A stretch of 64,000 nucleotides of DNA, from the NCBI GenBank assembly GCA_011389935.1, contig JAABTJ010000001.1, positions 62,001 through 126,000 of the forward strand. The letters run 5' to 3'. Of this stretch, positions 53,419-63,087 are shown piece after piece. The notes beneath the pieces were generated by a model. It saw only the letters and a program-made list of their open reading frames with translations. It searched no databases and was not told the DNA's origin. Numbering within the stretch: the stretch's first letter is position 1; each line of letters starts with the position of its first letter. Position numbers and translations under genes: made by a program. The DNA comes from Desulfobacteraceae bacterium. GTDB lineage: Bacteria; Desulfobacterota; Desulfobacteria; Desulfobacterales; Desulfosalsimonadaceae.

Positions 53419-54492
53419 TTACACGACCTTTTTCATCCTCTCCTTCTCTTCCATCTCTGGCATTGCTTTTTCAAAATAATCAGCAACGAGCGTTCTCGCC
53501 TGGCTGCGGGTTTCGATCCGTTTGATCTCTTCCCGAAAGCGTGCGGCGTGCGGCATTCCTTTGACCAGCCATCCCAGTCGGCTTCGCATCTTTTTCGCGG
53601 CGCGCGCCTCCCCGTAGGTGTTCACGGCATCGTCGATATAGCGCAAAATAACGTGCAAACGGTCTTCGATGCGGATCTCCGGCATCGGGCGGTTTTCGAG
53701 GAGCGCTGCTGCCTGCTGAAAAATCCAGGGATTGGAGACGGCACCCCTTCCGATCATCACGGCGTCGCACCCGGTTTGTCCAATCATGTCCACGGCAACC
53801 CCGGCAGAAACGACATCCCCGTTGCCGATCACCGGTATGGCAACCGTTTTTTTGACGGCTGCAATCACGGACCAGTCCGCGTTTCCCCGGAAAAGCTGGC
53901 CTACGGTCCGCGGATGGACGGCAACCGCATCCACGCCGCAATCTTCGGAAATGCGGGCCAACGCCACCGCGTCCTCCCCGGAGGCATTCCATCCGCTCCG
54001 CATCTTGATGGTAAGGGGAATGGAGATCGCGTTCCGAACGGCGTCAAGGAGGGCCTTTGCAGCGGACAGGTCTTTCATGAGGGCTGCGCCGTAGCCGTTT
54101 TTCAGAATTTTCCGCACCGAGCAGCCGAAATTGATATCCACGATGTCCGCACCGGAGCCTGCCGCCATGGCGGCCGCATCCGCCATGATGGCCGGGTCTT
54201 TTCCGAAGATCTGGATCGATACCGGCTTTTCGGACTCGGTCATGGCCAGGTAGGCAAGGGTTTTTTCCTGGCCGTACATCATGCCGTTGGCGCTGATCAT
54301 CTCTGAGCACACCAGGGCGCACCCGTTTTCCCGCGCCATTCGCCGGAACGGTACGTCGGTGATCCCGGCCATGGGGGCCAGGACAGTCGGGTTTTCGAGG
54401 GTGACGGAGCCTATGTTGCGTTGTCTGGTCAAGGTTTTATTGCGCTTTCGGGTTATATTGTAAAGGTTGCACTCCCTCTTAACCGCCTGCAT
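53419..54492 (-). CDS. dusB: tRNA-dihydrouridine synthase, DusB type
   Basis: About 357 residues. A TIM-barrel FMN domain has LAPMAGITDVPFRRM near residue 45, the active-site Cys in DINFGCSVRKI near 135, KMRSGWN, AVAVHPRTVGQLFRG and GNGDV. It reduces specific uridines of tRNA. ATG 54492 is used; it overlaps the upstream gene by 14 bases. The N-terminal 25 residues before GSVTLENP are not conserved-looking, so a later start is possible. It is the last gene of a minus-strand series. Confidence 0.93.
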   Translation of the reverse strand: MQAVKRECNLYNITRKRNKTLTRQRNIGSVTLENPTVLAPMAGITDVPFRRMARENGCALVCSEMISANGMMYGQEKTLAYLAMTESEKPVSIQIFGKDPAIMADAAAMAAGSGADIVDINFGCSVRKILKNGYGAALMKDLSAAKALLDAVRNAISIPLTIKMRSGWNASGEDAVALARISEDCGVDAVAVHPRTVGQLFRGNADWSVIAAVKKTVAIPVIGNGDVVSAGVAVDMIGQTGCDAVMIGRGAVSNPWIFQQAAALLENRPMPEIRIEDRLHVILRYIDDAVNTYGEARAAKKMRSRLGWLVKGMPHAARFREEIKRIETRSQARTLVADYFEKAMPEMEEKERMKKVV

Positions 54493-55339
54493 AGCAGTAA
54501 AGGCAGCCATGACCGCACGGGTGCGCCTTGTAGCAGCCGATATCCCGCGATACCGTACACTTGCACCCCTTTTTCCGCCGCTGGCCCGAATCTCCGGCAA
54601 GGGAGATCTCTTTTTCGAAGCATTTTTCCAGGTATTGGCCGGAAATACAGCCGCCTGCTTTGACGTTGCAATCGCCGGGCAGGGCGGCCGTCAGATCATT
54701 TTCACAGCATGTATACAATGAAATATGCATCGGTTCAAGGAGATCCGCCATTTTCCGGATCACCCGGATTTTTTTGGCCATGGGCGGATCGACAAATGAA
54801 AATCCGGGGATGGATTTTACCCGGCGCGCCACTTTTGCGTAGATGTCCACAAAGCTGGTGATGCATCGCTTTACGCCGATATGCGCCATCTGTTCGGCGA
54901 TCCACGGAAAATCCGCCAGGTTGTTTTGGACGGGGCCGTTGCCGTATTGATAAAAGCAGATCGGGTCGAAGCGCCACCACACGGATCGAGGACCATGCTG
55001 ATCCGCCAGTTGTTCTGCCTGCCCGATCCGTGTGGCAAGGGAAGGAAGATTCGGCTCCAGTATCGTTGATGCGGAATTGACGGTAAAGAGAAAGAACAGT
55101 TCATACCCCATGCGCGCAAGCGCCGGGCCGTAGCCGCCGTCCAGAAAGCGGCCGAAATCCTTGGACCAGAAAACAATGCAGCCAACCGCCTCCGGGGCAG
55201 CCGGAACCTGCGAAACCCGGCCGTTGAAAGGATTTTTTACGTGAAAGCTGCCGCGTGCAATCCCGTCCATGAAGTTGTCCATGTAAAACGCCGGGATATC
55301 GGTCCGGCGGGAGGCGGAAATGACGACTTTCTTTGCCAT
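54479..55339 (-). CDS. DUF1848 family protein with C-terminal CxxxCxxC
   Basis: A 286-residue protein recognised as DUF1848 from the start KKVVISASRRTDIPAFY, the PFNGRVSQVP segment and VFWSKDF. The C terminus has an iron-sulfur-like motif CGHGCLYC and further cysteines (CKCTVSRDIGC). It may bind a [4Fe-4S] cluster in the way of radical SAM proteins, though the motif lies at the wrong end, so the activity is unknown. The ATG at 55339 starts at the family motif; the frame is open to 55384. Confidence 0.85.
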   Translation of the reverse strand: MAKKVVISASRRTDIPAFYMDNFMDGIARGSFHVKNPFNGRVSQVPAAPEAVGCIVFWSKDFGRFLDGGYGPALARMGYELFFLFTVNSASTILEPNLPSLATRIGQAEQLADQHGPRSVWWRFDPICFYQYGNGPVQNNLADFPWIAEQMAHIGVKRCITSFVDIYAKVARRVKSIPGFSFVDPPMAKKIRVIRKMADLLEPMHISLYTCCENDLTAALPGDCNVKAGGCISGQYLEKCFEKEISLAGDSGQRRKKGCKCTVSRDIGCYKAHPCGHGCLYCYAGG

Positions 55340-55355
55340 GAGGCGATACGGAGAA

Positions 55356-55685
55356 TTATTCTTTATCCGGTTTGCGGGGGGCAAAGGAGATCACGGTGGC
55401 TTTCCCGGGCTCCCCGGTTTGGGCCGGCCCGCTATCCGGTGTTTTTTCGTCTTTTGGCGCCGACACTTTTTCAAGGCGCATCCGCTTCCCCCCCATGGTA
55501 AATTCGTCCCCGCTGATATAGGCGTCCCGCAGCGTCCAGGTGACCGTCTGCAGCGGCACCTGGAGGACAAGGAGCGTTACATGGTACCAGTCCTTCTTGT
55601 GGTCCGGGTGGATATCTTCGATCCGGGCAAAGAAAAGCGGCTTCTCTTCGAGGTATACGAGTACGAGGTCGTTTATGGTGGTCAT
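55356..55685 (-). CDS. Hypothetical protein
   Basis: 109 residues. The first 75 look like a compact beta-rich domain (LVLVYLEEKPLFFARIEDI, YHVTLLVLQVP); the last 35 are proline- and lysine-rich and probably disordered. No family was recognised. The ATG overlaps the stop codon of the acyltransferase gene (TGATG), so it is translationally coupled to it. The DUF1848 gene follows after 16 bases. Confidence 0.75.
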   Translation of the reverse strand: MTTINDLVLVYLEEKPLFFARIEDIHPDHKKDWYHVTLLVLQVPLQTVTWTLRDAYISGDEFTMGGKRMRLEKVSAPKDEKTPDSGPAQTGEPGKATVISFAPRKPDKE

Positions 55686-56365
55686 CAATCAGAAATTCCC
55701 GGTTTGATTTTCGTCCGGATCCAGCCCCAAACGGTGTTTTTTTCGAGATTCTCCCGGTCCAGGGCATCGATTTCCCGACGCAGTTGATCCGGGTCGGCAA
55801 ACCAGCTCTGCCGCTTAACAAGGGGCTTTTCCGGGTCAAGTTGCTTGACTACGCGGGCCGGGTTCCCCCCGGCGATGACATTCGGGGGGATGTCCCGGAC
55901 GACGACCGAACCGGCCCCCACAATGCTGTTTTCCCCGATCGTAACCCCCTTGCAGACGGTAACCCTGTCCCCGAGCCATACGTTGTCCCGGATATGGACG
56001 GGGGCGGTACGCCCGATGGTGGTGACCCGGTCATACGTGCCGTGCCAGTCGGAATCCGTAATGAACGTGGCGCCGGCCAGCATGCAGTTGTCTTCTATGA
56101 CGATTTCGTGGGCCGAACTGATCCGGACCCCGGGGCATATCAGGCAGTAATCGCCGATAGCGATCCTGCCTTTGCCTTTTTCCTGGGGCCACACGGTCAG
56201 GCGGACCTTGTTGTCGGACGTGGTCAGGATATTGGCATAATCGCCGATCGTGATGCGGCTGCCGAAAATTTCAATATTCCAGGGGTGGATAAAAAGATGC
56301 CCTTTGCCCAGCGCGTCGAATTGGGGGCGGATGTAGTAGTGGGTGTAAAGCGCCTGGAGTTTCAT
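55685..56365 (-). CDS. Left-handed beta-helix (hexapeptide) acyltransferase
   Basis: About 226 residues with several hexapeptide-repeat turns (ITIGDYANI, IAIGDYCLICPG, IVIEDNCMLAGA, VHIRDNVWLGDR, VTIGENSIVGAG). It closes with the acetyltransferase-type PNVIAGGNPARVVKQL. The substrate is not known; a sugar or lipid-linked acceptor is likely. ATG 56365 is used; a TTG at 56407 would extend it. It is co-oriented with the toroid-fold gene upstream. Confidence 0.85.
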   Translation of the reverse strand: MKLQALYTHYYIRPQFDALGKGHLFIHPWNIEIFGSRITIGDYANILTTSDNKVRLTVWPQEKGKGRIAIGDYCLICPGVRISSAHEIVIEDNCMLAGATFITDSDWHGTYDRVTTIGRTAPVHIRDNVWLGDRVTVCKGVTIGENSIVGAGSVVVRDIPPNVIAGGNPARVVKQLDPEKPLVKRQSWFADPDQLRREIDALDRENLEKNTVWGWIRTKIKPGISD

Positions 56366-56453
56366 GAACGCGCTTTTTATAAAATAGGGTCGATGGTCTC
56401 TTCTCAAGGGGAAAGCCTGCTTCTGTCATTCCGGCGATGCCGACGCCCGGGGG

Positions 56454-57494
56454 TTACACCAGTACCCCTGATTCTTTCCAGTATTCATGGCGGAAAAGCC
56501 CGCCTGCGGGGGTCAGGTTGTACAGCGCGTCCGCCGCCATGATGACGACGCCGTTTGTCCATGTAATCTTGTCTTCCGGCCAGATCACCATGTCTGGGTA
56601 CGTGAATCCGCACCAGTAGGAGCCGTCGTCAAATTTGCGGTCCAGCAGCCAGTTGAAAACGATCTCGCCGACTTTCCGGTTGCCTGCGGCGGCAAGGGCG
56701 ATGACCAGTTCGGAGGTTTCCGCGATGGTCACCCACGGCCGGTTGGAAACGCAAAGGGCGCCCATCCCCTCTACGATGAATTTTTTCCAGTACTGGTCGA
56801 TGCGCTTTCTTGCATCTTCTCCGGTAAGGGCGCCGGATAAAACCGGGTAAAACCAGTCCATGGAATAGTGGGACTTGGCGATATTGAACAGGTGATATCC
56901 GTGCTTGATCGCTTTTTTGAGCTTCTGTGCGGCGGCTTCCCAGTCCGGCCGGTTGGCGCCCACCTGTTTTGCAATGGCAAGGGCGCATTTCATGCTCATG
57001 AAAATCGAACTCGATCCGGTCAGCAGCGCCATGGGATCCACTTTCAGATCCGGGCTTTTGGCCCAGTAGATTTCTCCGGTCGGCGCCTGGAGGCGGACGG
57101 CGAAATCAATGGCTTTTTCCACAACCGGCCACATGGCTTCAAGAAATCCGGCGTTTCCCGTGAGAAGAAAGTGGTGGAAAACGCCCACGGCGATATATGT
57201 GGACATATTGGTGTCGCGTGTCCGGTCGATGGGGGCGCCATCCTGGTACGCCGCATACCAGCTTCCATCTTCCAACTGTTGATCCGCAAGCCATTGGTAG
57301 GCTTTTTCAGCGGCCGCCACGTGTCCGGCAATGGCGAGTCCCATTGCCGCTTCCACGTGGTCCCAGGGATCGGTTTTTCCCCCGATGCTCCAGGGGATTT
57401 CGCCGTTTTCCTTTTGTGTGAGCAAAATTACCGCGGCGATCGCATCGATATCGATCTCAAGCGGCTGCTTTTTTCGTAGCACCTCCCGTTCCAT
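56454..57494 (-). CDS. Prenyltransferase/squalene-cyclase-like alpha/alpha-toroid protein
   Basis: A 346-residue helical-repeat protein with glycosidase- or terpene-cyclase-like repeats (WLADQQLEDGSWYAAYQDG, WLLDRKFDDGSYWCGF). It lacks the DxDD or DDxxD catalytic motif of terpene enzymes, and no signal peptide is seen. The gene next to it encodes an acyltransferase, so a role in saccharide or lipid modification is plausible. The substrate is unknown. It heads the five-gene minus-strand series that ends with dusB. Confidence 0.75.
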   Translation of the reverse strand: MEREVLRKKQPLEIDIDAIAAVILLTQKENGEIPWSIGGKTDPWDHVEAAMGLAIAGHVAAAEKAYQWLADQQLEDGSWYAAYQDGAPIDRTRDTNMSTYIAVGVFHHFLLTGNAGFLEAMWPVVEKAIDFAVRLQAPTGEIYWAKSPDLKVDPMALLTGSSSIFMSMKCALAIAKQVGANRPDWEAAAQKLKKAIKHGYHLFNIAKSHYSMDWFYPVLSGALTGEDARKRIDQYWKKFIVEGMGALCVSNRPWVTIAETSELVIALAAAGNRKVGEIVFNWLLDRKFDDGSYWCGFTYPDMVIWPEDKITWTNGVVIMAADALYNLTPAGGLFRHEYWKESGVLV

Positions 57495-57694
57495 GGGCTA
57501 TCCCTTCCTGCGGCAAATCATCATCACCTGTCATTGTTGATTTTTCCCCAATGTACATTCTGGCGCAGGTATTGCGCCGGCAAAGGGGTCGCCTGCTTTT
57601 TGCCGGATGTACGGGGGGTGTCTGTGGTAAAAAAAACATATGCCAGAAAATAGCAATAGAAGCAAGACAGAAAAACGTTTTCCGGTTTTCTGTC

Positions 57695-58153
57695 TCATCG
57701 TACATGGGGCATCAATGCCCATTGTATGGCCCACAGCCCTGAATCTTCGAGTTTGTCCAGGCAGACGATGCCGCCGTTCTGGAATTTAAAAACCGTGTAA
57801 TCCGTGGAGCCGGTTGTCAGGTAAGCGGCCATGCGCTCCATGAAGGGCAAATGACCGACCAGCATCTGGTTGGCGCCGGGATTGGCCGTCGCTGCCTTGC
57901 CGGCGACATCATCCAGCGGTTTCAGGCCTTCTGCGGCGGAAACGGTGGAAACGCCGATTTTTTGGGCAAAGATTTCCGCCGTCTGCGCGGCGCGTTTTTT
58001 CCCGCTGTGTTCAATGCTTCCTATGATCACATTGTAGTCGGCGGCCGTCTTGGCGATGCGCGCCACTTCCCGGAGGCCTTCTTCGGAGAGCCCTTGGTCC
58101 GGATCAATTTCTTTTGGCAGGTTTTTTCCGTGCTGAACCAGGTAAAGTGCCAT
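57695..58153 (-). CDS. SixA-like histidine phosphatase
   Basis: A 152-residue histidine-phosphatase-superfamily protein. The N-terminal active-site motif is LVQHGKN, with the phospho-accepting His preserved and Gln in place of the usual Arg. The second catalytic His is in LVGHLPFMERM near residue 97. SixA removes phosphate from phosphohistidine proteins. GAGG lies six bases before the ATG at 58153, which decides the start over an open frame to 58234. Confidence 0.88.
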   Translation of the reverse strand: MALYLVQHGKNLPKEIDPDQGLSEEGLREVARIAKTAADYNVIIGSIEHSGKKRAAQTAEIFAQKIGVSTVSAAEGLKPLDDVAGKAATANPGANQMLVGHLPFMERMAAYLTTGSTDYTVFKFQNGGIVCLDKLEDSGLWAIQWALMPHVR

Positions 58154-58314
58154 GGCATACCTCTTTCGGGTTGTCGGTTGTTTGGTGAATCGCACCCTAA
58201 TTTGTTTTTTCCGGTATAAATTATTATTATACAATCCGTTTGACGTTTTGACAAACAGGGGATTTTCCGTTGTGCAAAAGACCCGGCCGTGAGAGTCGGT
58301 ACAGGAGCATTGCG

Positions 58315-59331
58315 ATGTATCTGGCGCGAAAGTACTTGAAAACAGGGATCCACTATTATATCCGGGAAAGTTATTTTGACGGAAACCGCATAAAAAGCCG
58401 GGATATATGCCATATCGGGACCCATCCGGAACAATTTGTCATCTATCCGGACGACGGTGTGGCATTTTATTTCGACCCGGGGCTTATCGAGGCCATTGAA
58501 AAGGCGGGTGCCCATCCGGAGACGGAGGTTCTGGAAAAAATTTTTTGGCCGTTTCTTCAACCGGAAACCCGCCGTGTTATTGACCTGTTCTCCCGGCCGG
58601 CTCCCGGCCGGCGGCAGTCCCTGGCGAGCCAGAAAAAACGCTGTGAAACAGCGTCGTTTCACATGTTCGACCAGCGGCGCATGCACTACCTGCGCTTCGG
58701 TCAACTGGATATGCGCGGCATCGGCAGGACCCCCAAAAAAATGTACCGGAAACTGCTGGATAAATCCCGCGATGAAATTGAGCAGCAGTTCATGGAAATG
58801 GAAAAGGTTCTGGAAAAGCGGGAAAAAAAGAATTACGTGTACGCGGCATTCAACGTGGCGGGGCATTTTGAAAGCGAGATTTCCCGAATGTTTCCCCAGG
58901 CCCTTGACCAGGAAACCGTCGACGGAAGTTTTCTGGAAGAGCTCTGCCGAATCAATGAGGATGCATCTTTCTGGGGAGACGTCGGCGTTTCGGGCGGCCT
59001 CAACGAATACCTCCTGCGGTATGTATTCTGGTTTTTCGATACCGAATTTGAGGGGAGCGTATACCTCGAAGACCTGATGTGGCAGTTTACACGGCGCCAT
59101 CATGGCTTCCGGCGGCCGCGCAGGCAAAATGCCATGCCTGTCGGCGAAGCGTTATCCGTAATGGGGATAACCGGTGCCGATCTGTCGCAAATGTCCGTAA
59201 AATCACTGACCAAAAAGTACAGGGAGAGGGCGCATCGCTGTCACCCGGATAAGGGCGGGAATCATGAACAATTCATACGGCTCAACCGCGCTTTCCGGAA
59301 CCTGGTGAAAAAGGTGGGGAAAAAGCCGTAG
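58315..59331 (+). CDS. Uncharacterised protein with C-terminal J domain
   Basis: A 338-residue protein. The last 60 residues form a J-domain-like module with its HPD motif (KKYRERAHRCHPDKGGNHEQFIRLNRAFRNL). The first 270 residues match no family I recognise and include a charged helix (DEIEQQFMEMEKVLEKREKK) near residue 160. J domains stimulate Hsp70 ATPase; a C-terminal position suggests that the N-terminal part selects the client. AGGAG lies seven bases before the ATG at 58315. No dnaK is nearby. Confidence 0.8.
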   Translation: MYLARKYLKTGIHYYIRESYFDGNRIKSRDICHIGTHPEQFVIYPDDGVAFYFDPGLIEAIEKAGAHPETEVLEKIFWPFLQPETRRVIDLFSRPAPGRRQSLASQKKRCETASFHMFDQRRMHYLRFGQLDMRGIGRTPKKMYRKLLDKSRDEIEQQFMEMEKVLEKREKKNYVYAAFNVAGHFESEISRMFPQALDQETVDGSFLEELCRINEDASFWGDVGVSGGLNEYLLRYVFWFFDTEFEGSVYLEDLMWQFTRRHHGFRRPRRQNAMPVGEALSVMGITGADLSQMSVKSLTKKYRERAHRCHPDKGGNHEQFIRLNRAFRNLVKKVGKKP

Positions 59332-59461
59332 GCAGTATAGGACCTTTACAAACAAAAAAAATCAAATTTTTGTTGTCAACCGCGCCAATGATACCGTAAA
59401 AGAAACCCGACATCATAATTATAAAATGTAAGAAGCGGTTACAGAATACCAAGGAGCGGTT

Positions 59462-62400
59462 ATGCCCAAGCGAGAAGACATCAAAAAGGTTATGATTATC
59501 GGATCGGGCCCCATTATCATCGGCCAGGCCTGTGAATTTGATTATTCCGGGACCCAGGCGTGCAAGGCGCTTCGTGCCCTTGGCTACGAGATCGTCCTGG
59601 TCAATTCCAACCCCGCCACCATTATGACCGACCCGGAAATGGCGGACATAACGTATATTGAACCGTTAAACGCGCAGACACTGGAGCGGATTATCGAAAA
59701 GGAGCGGCCGGATGCGCTGCTGCCCAACCTGGGCGGTCAGACGGCGCTGAATCTTTCCTCCGCACTGAACAACAGCGGTGTGCTGGATCGCTTCGACGTC
59801 ACGCTTATCGGCGTTAATGCCGGGGCCATCGAGCGGGGGGAAGACCGTACCATTTTCAAGGAGACCATGGACAAAATCGGCGTGGAAATGCCCCGCAGCA
59901 GGGCGGTTACCACCGTGGAGGACGCGGAAGCCGTGGCCGCGGAACTGGGCTATCCGGTCGTGATCCGGCCGGCGTACACCATGGGGGGTACGGGGGGCGG
60001 CATGGTCTACAATGTGGAGGAGCTGAAAAATGTTGCGTCCCGGGGCCTGGCCGCGAGCATTATCAAGCAGGTCCTGGTCGAGGAGTCCGTGCTGGGATGG
60101 GAGGAGCTCGAGCTGGAAGTGGTCCGGGATTCAAAAAATCAGCTCATCACCATATGTTTTATCGAAAATGTGGATCCCATGGGCGTCCACACGGGGGATT
60201 CCTTTTGTACGGCGCCCATGCTGACCATTGACGAAGCCCTGCAGAAAAAACTTCAAAAGATATCGTATGCCATCGTGGAGGCCATCGAGGTCATCGGCGG
60301 CACGAACATCCAGCTTGCCCATGATCCGGAAACCGGCCGCGTGGTGGTCATCGAGATCAACCCGCGTACATCGCGGTCGTCCGCCCTGGCATCCAAGGCA
60401 ACGGGATTTCCCATCGCCCTGATCTCGGCGATGCTCGCCGGCGGCATGACCCTGGATGAAATCCCCTACTGGCGGGACGGGACCCTGGACCAATATACGC
60501 CGTCGGGGGATTACGTGGTCGTCAAATTTCCCCGGTGGGCGTTTGAGAAATTCGACGGCGTGGAAGACAAGCTGGGGACCCAGATGCGGGCCGTGGGGGA
60601 GGTCATGAGCATCGGAAAAACCTACAAGGAGGCCTTTCAGAAGGCCATCCGCTCCCTGGAGATCAACCGGTACGGACTCGGCTTTGCCTTGGATTTCCAC
60701 AAAAAAAGCCTTGAAGAGCTCTACGACCTGGCCGCTGCGGCGACCAGCGAGCGCCAGTTTATCCTCTACGAAGCCCTGCGCAAGGGGGCGGATGTCGACC
60801 GCCTCTATGAAATCACCCGCATCAAGCGGTGGTTCCTTTTGCAGATGAAGGAGATGGTCGACCTGGAAGAGGAATTTCTGAGATACAAAGGGCAGCTTCC
60901 CCCGGACGACCTGTTGACCCGGGCCAAAAAAGACGGGTTTGCCGACGGGTACCTGGCAAGGCTGCTCGGCGTGGAAGAGGCGGATGTCCGGGAGAGGCGC
61001 AAGGCTATCGGCGTTGTTGAAACATGGAATGCCGTGCCGGTTTCCGGCGTCGAGGATGCGGCGTATTATTATTCCACGTACAGCGGCGCAAAAGACGAAG
61101 TGCCGGTCTCCGACCGGAAGAAAATCATGGTCCTGGGGGGCGGTCCCAACCGGATCGGGCAGGGGATTGAATTTGACTACTGCTGCGTTCACGCGGCATT
61201 CGCCATCCGGGAGGCAGGATTTGAGTCCATTATGGTCAACTGCAACCCGGAAACGGTTTCCACGGATTATGACACGTCGGACAAGCTGTATTTCGAACCC
61301 CTGACGGTCGAAGATGTTTTGTCCATATACGAAAAGGAAAAGCCCGAAGGGGTCATCGTTCAGTTCGGCGGGCAGACGCCGCTGAATATTGCAGGTGAGC
61401 TCGAAGCGGCCGGCGTGAAGATCCTGGGCACCTCCCCGGAAACCATCGACCTGGCAGAGGACCGGGACCGTTTCAACAAAATTGTCCGGAAACTGGGGAT
61501 TCCCCAGCCGGAATCCGGGATGGCCCACTCTTTTGAAGAAGCCCTGGTCATTGCAAAGCAGATCGGCTATCCGCTGATCGTACGGCCTTCCTATGTGCTG
61601 GGCGGGCGCGCCATGGAAATCGTCATGGATGAAGCCATGCTGCAGCGCTACCTGGCGGCGGCCGTGGACATCTCGCCCCAGCGCCCCATACTGATCGACC
61701 GCTACCTGGAATCGGCCATCGAGGCTGAGGCCGATGCCATCGCGGACGGCACGGATGCGTTTGTGCCTGCCGTCATGGAACATATCGAGTTTGCGGGCGT
61801 TCACTCCGGGGATTCCGCCTGCGTGATACCCCCCGTGAGCATACCCCCCAAGCACGTGGACACCATCATCGAGTACACGCGCAAAATCGCCGTCGAATTC
61901 GGCGTGGTGGGGCTCATGAACATTCAGTACGCCATTGCCGACGATATGGTCTATATCCTGGAGGCCAATCCCCGCGCATCACGCACGGTTCCCATTGTCT
62001 CCAAGGTGTGCGGCTTCGCCATGGCGCGGATCGCGACGAAGATCATGCTGGGGGAAAAACTGTCGGACTTTGCCCTTGAACGAACCATCATTCCCCATTA
62101 CGGCGTCAAGGAAGCGGTGTTCCCCTTCAACATGTTTCCGGAAGTCGACCCGCTGCTTGGTCCGGAGATGCGTTCCACCGGCGAGGTGCTGGGGCTTGCG
62201 GATTCCTTCGGCATGGCGTTTTACAAGGCCCAGGAGGCCACCCAGACCTGTTTGCCCATCGAGGGAAGCGTTCTTATTACCGTCGCCGACAAGGACAAGC
62301 CCAGCGTGGTGCTTCCGGCAAGGCTTTTTTCGGATTTGGGATTTAAAATTTACACCACCAACGGCACAAAGGCGTTTCTGGAGAAACACGGCATAGAATC

Positions 62401-62662
62401 GGAGATACTCAAGAAGCTCGGACACGGCAGGCCCGATATTGTCGATGCCATCAAGAACCGGGAGGTGAACCTGGTCATCAACACGCCCAGCGGAAAAGAC
62501 AGCCAGGAAGATGACTCCTACATCCGGAAGACCGCCATCCGGTTCAAGGTCCCCTATATTACGACCATCGCGGCAGCGATAGCGACAGCCAACGGCATCC
62601 GGGCGCGCAGGGAAGGCCAGCCGGAAGTAAAGGCGCTGCAGTTGTATCACAGGGATATGTAG
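59462..62662 (+). CDS. carB: Carbamoyl-phosphate synthase, large subunit
   Basis: A full-length 1066-residue CarB. The first ATP-grasp half starts at MIIGSGPIIIGQACEFDYSG and the second at MVLGGGPNRIGQGIEFDYC near residue 557. A C-terminal MGS-like domain (residues 935-1066) would bind the allosteric effector. It makes carbamoyl phosphate from bicarbonate, ammonia and two ATP for pyrimidines and arginine. AAGGAG lies six bases before the ATG. carA is not in the window. Confidence 0.98.
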   Translation: MPKREDIKKVMIIGSGPIIIGQACEFDYSGTQACKALRALGYEIVLVNSNPATIMTDPEMADITYIEPLNAQTLERIIEKERPDALLPNLGGQTALNLSSALNNSGVLDRFDVTLIGVNAGAIERGEDRTIFKETMDKIGVEMPRSRAVTTVEDAEAVAAELGYPVVIRPAYTMGGTGGGMVYNVEELKNVASRGLAASIIKQVLVEESVLGWEELELEVVRDSKNQLITICFIENVDPMGVHTGDSFCTAPMLTIDEALQKKLQKISYAIVEAIEVIGGTNIQLAHDPETGRVVVIEINPRTSRSSALASKATGFPIALISAMLAGGMTLDEIPYWRDGTLDQYTPSGDYVVVKFPRWAFEKFDGVEDKLGTQMRAVGEVMSIGKTYKEAFQKAIRSLEINRYGLGFALDFHKKSLEELYDLAAAATSERQFILYEALRKGADVDRLYEITRIKRWFLLQMKEMVDLEEEFLRYKGQLPPDDLLTRAKKDGFADGYLARLLGVEEADVRERRKAIGVVETWNAVPVSGVEDAAYYYSTYSGAKDEVPVSDRKKIMVLGGGPNRIGQGIEFDYCCVHAAFAIREAGFESIMVNCNPETVSTDYDTSDKLYFEPLTVEDVLSIYEKEKPEGVIVQFGGQTPLNIAGELEAAGVKILGTSPETIDLAEDRDRFNKIVRKLGIPQPESGMAHSFEEALVIAKQIGYPLIVRPSYVLGGRAMEIVMDEAMLQRYLAAAVDISPQRPILIDRYLESAIEAEADAIADGTDAFVPAVMEHIEFAGVHSGDSACVIPPVSIPPKHVDTIIEYTRKIAVEFGVVGLMNIQYAIADDMVYILEANPRASRTVPIVSKVCGFAMARIATKIMLGEKLSDFALERTIIPHYGVKEAVFPFNMFPEVDPLLGPEMRSTGEVLGLADSFGMAFYKAQEATQTCLPIEGSVLITVADKDKPSVVLPARLFSDLGFKIYTTNGTKAFLEKHGIESEILKKLGHGRPDIVDAIKNREVNLVINTPSGKDSQEDDSYIRKTAIRFKVPYITTIAAAIATANGIRARREGQPEVKALQLYHRDM

Positions 62663-62688
62663 AAACGATCCGAATCCCGGAAAGCGGA

Positions 62689-63087
62689 CTACTTTTCCTT
62701 CTTTTCAGCCGCTTCCCGGATTTTCTGAACCAGCGCTGTGAGTTCGCACGGTTTCATCAAGTAGTCGAACGCGCCGGCTTCGATCCCCTGCTGGGCGGCA
62801 GCGGCGGAGCCGTGGCCCGTCAACATGATTACTTCCATTTTCGGGTCCATGCGCTTGAAAATTTTCAACACCTCGATGCCGTCCATGTCTTCCATTTTTA
62901 AATCCAGAACGGCCACGTCAAATTCCTTGTCGCGCATTGCCTGGAGCGCCATGGTTCCGCTGTAGGTTTTCGTCGTGTCCATACCGCGACGGTTGAGCCG
63001 GTTGGCCAGCACATTGACGTAATTCTCTTCGTCATCCACCAAAAGCAGCCTTATTTTTTCATTGGCAGCCTGGTTGTTTTCGTTCAT
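62689..63087 (-). CDS. Single-domain response regulator
   Basis: A 132-residue receiver domain. It has the acidic pair in LLLVDDEE, phospho-acceptor Asp in VAVLDLKMEDMDG near residue 62, Thr in MLTGHGS and Lys in YLMKPCE. No output domain is present, so it acts by protein contact or in a phosphorelay. It lies 138 bases downstream of the sigma-54 activator on the same strand, a possible partner. Confidence 0.92.
   Translation of the reverse strand: MNENNQAANEKIRLLLVDDEENYVNVLANRLNRRGMDTTKTYSGTMALQAMRDKEFDVAVLDLKMEDMDGIEVLKIFKRMDPKMEVIMLTGHGSAAAAQQGIEAGAFDYLMKPCELTALVQKIREAAEKKEK

Noticed and set aside
60131-61855. 574-codon open frame opposite carB
   Set aside because: It is antisense to a highly conserved gene, without recognisable domains.
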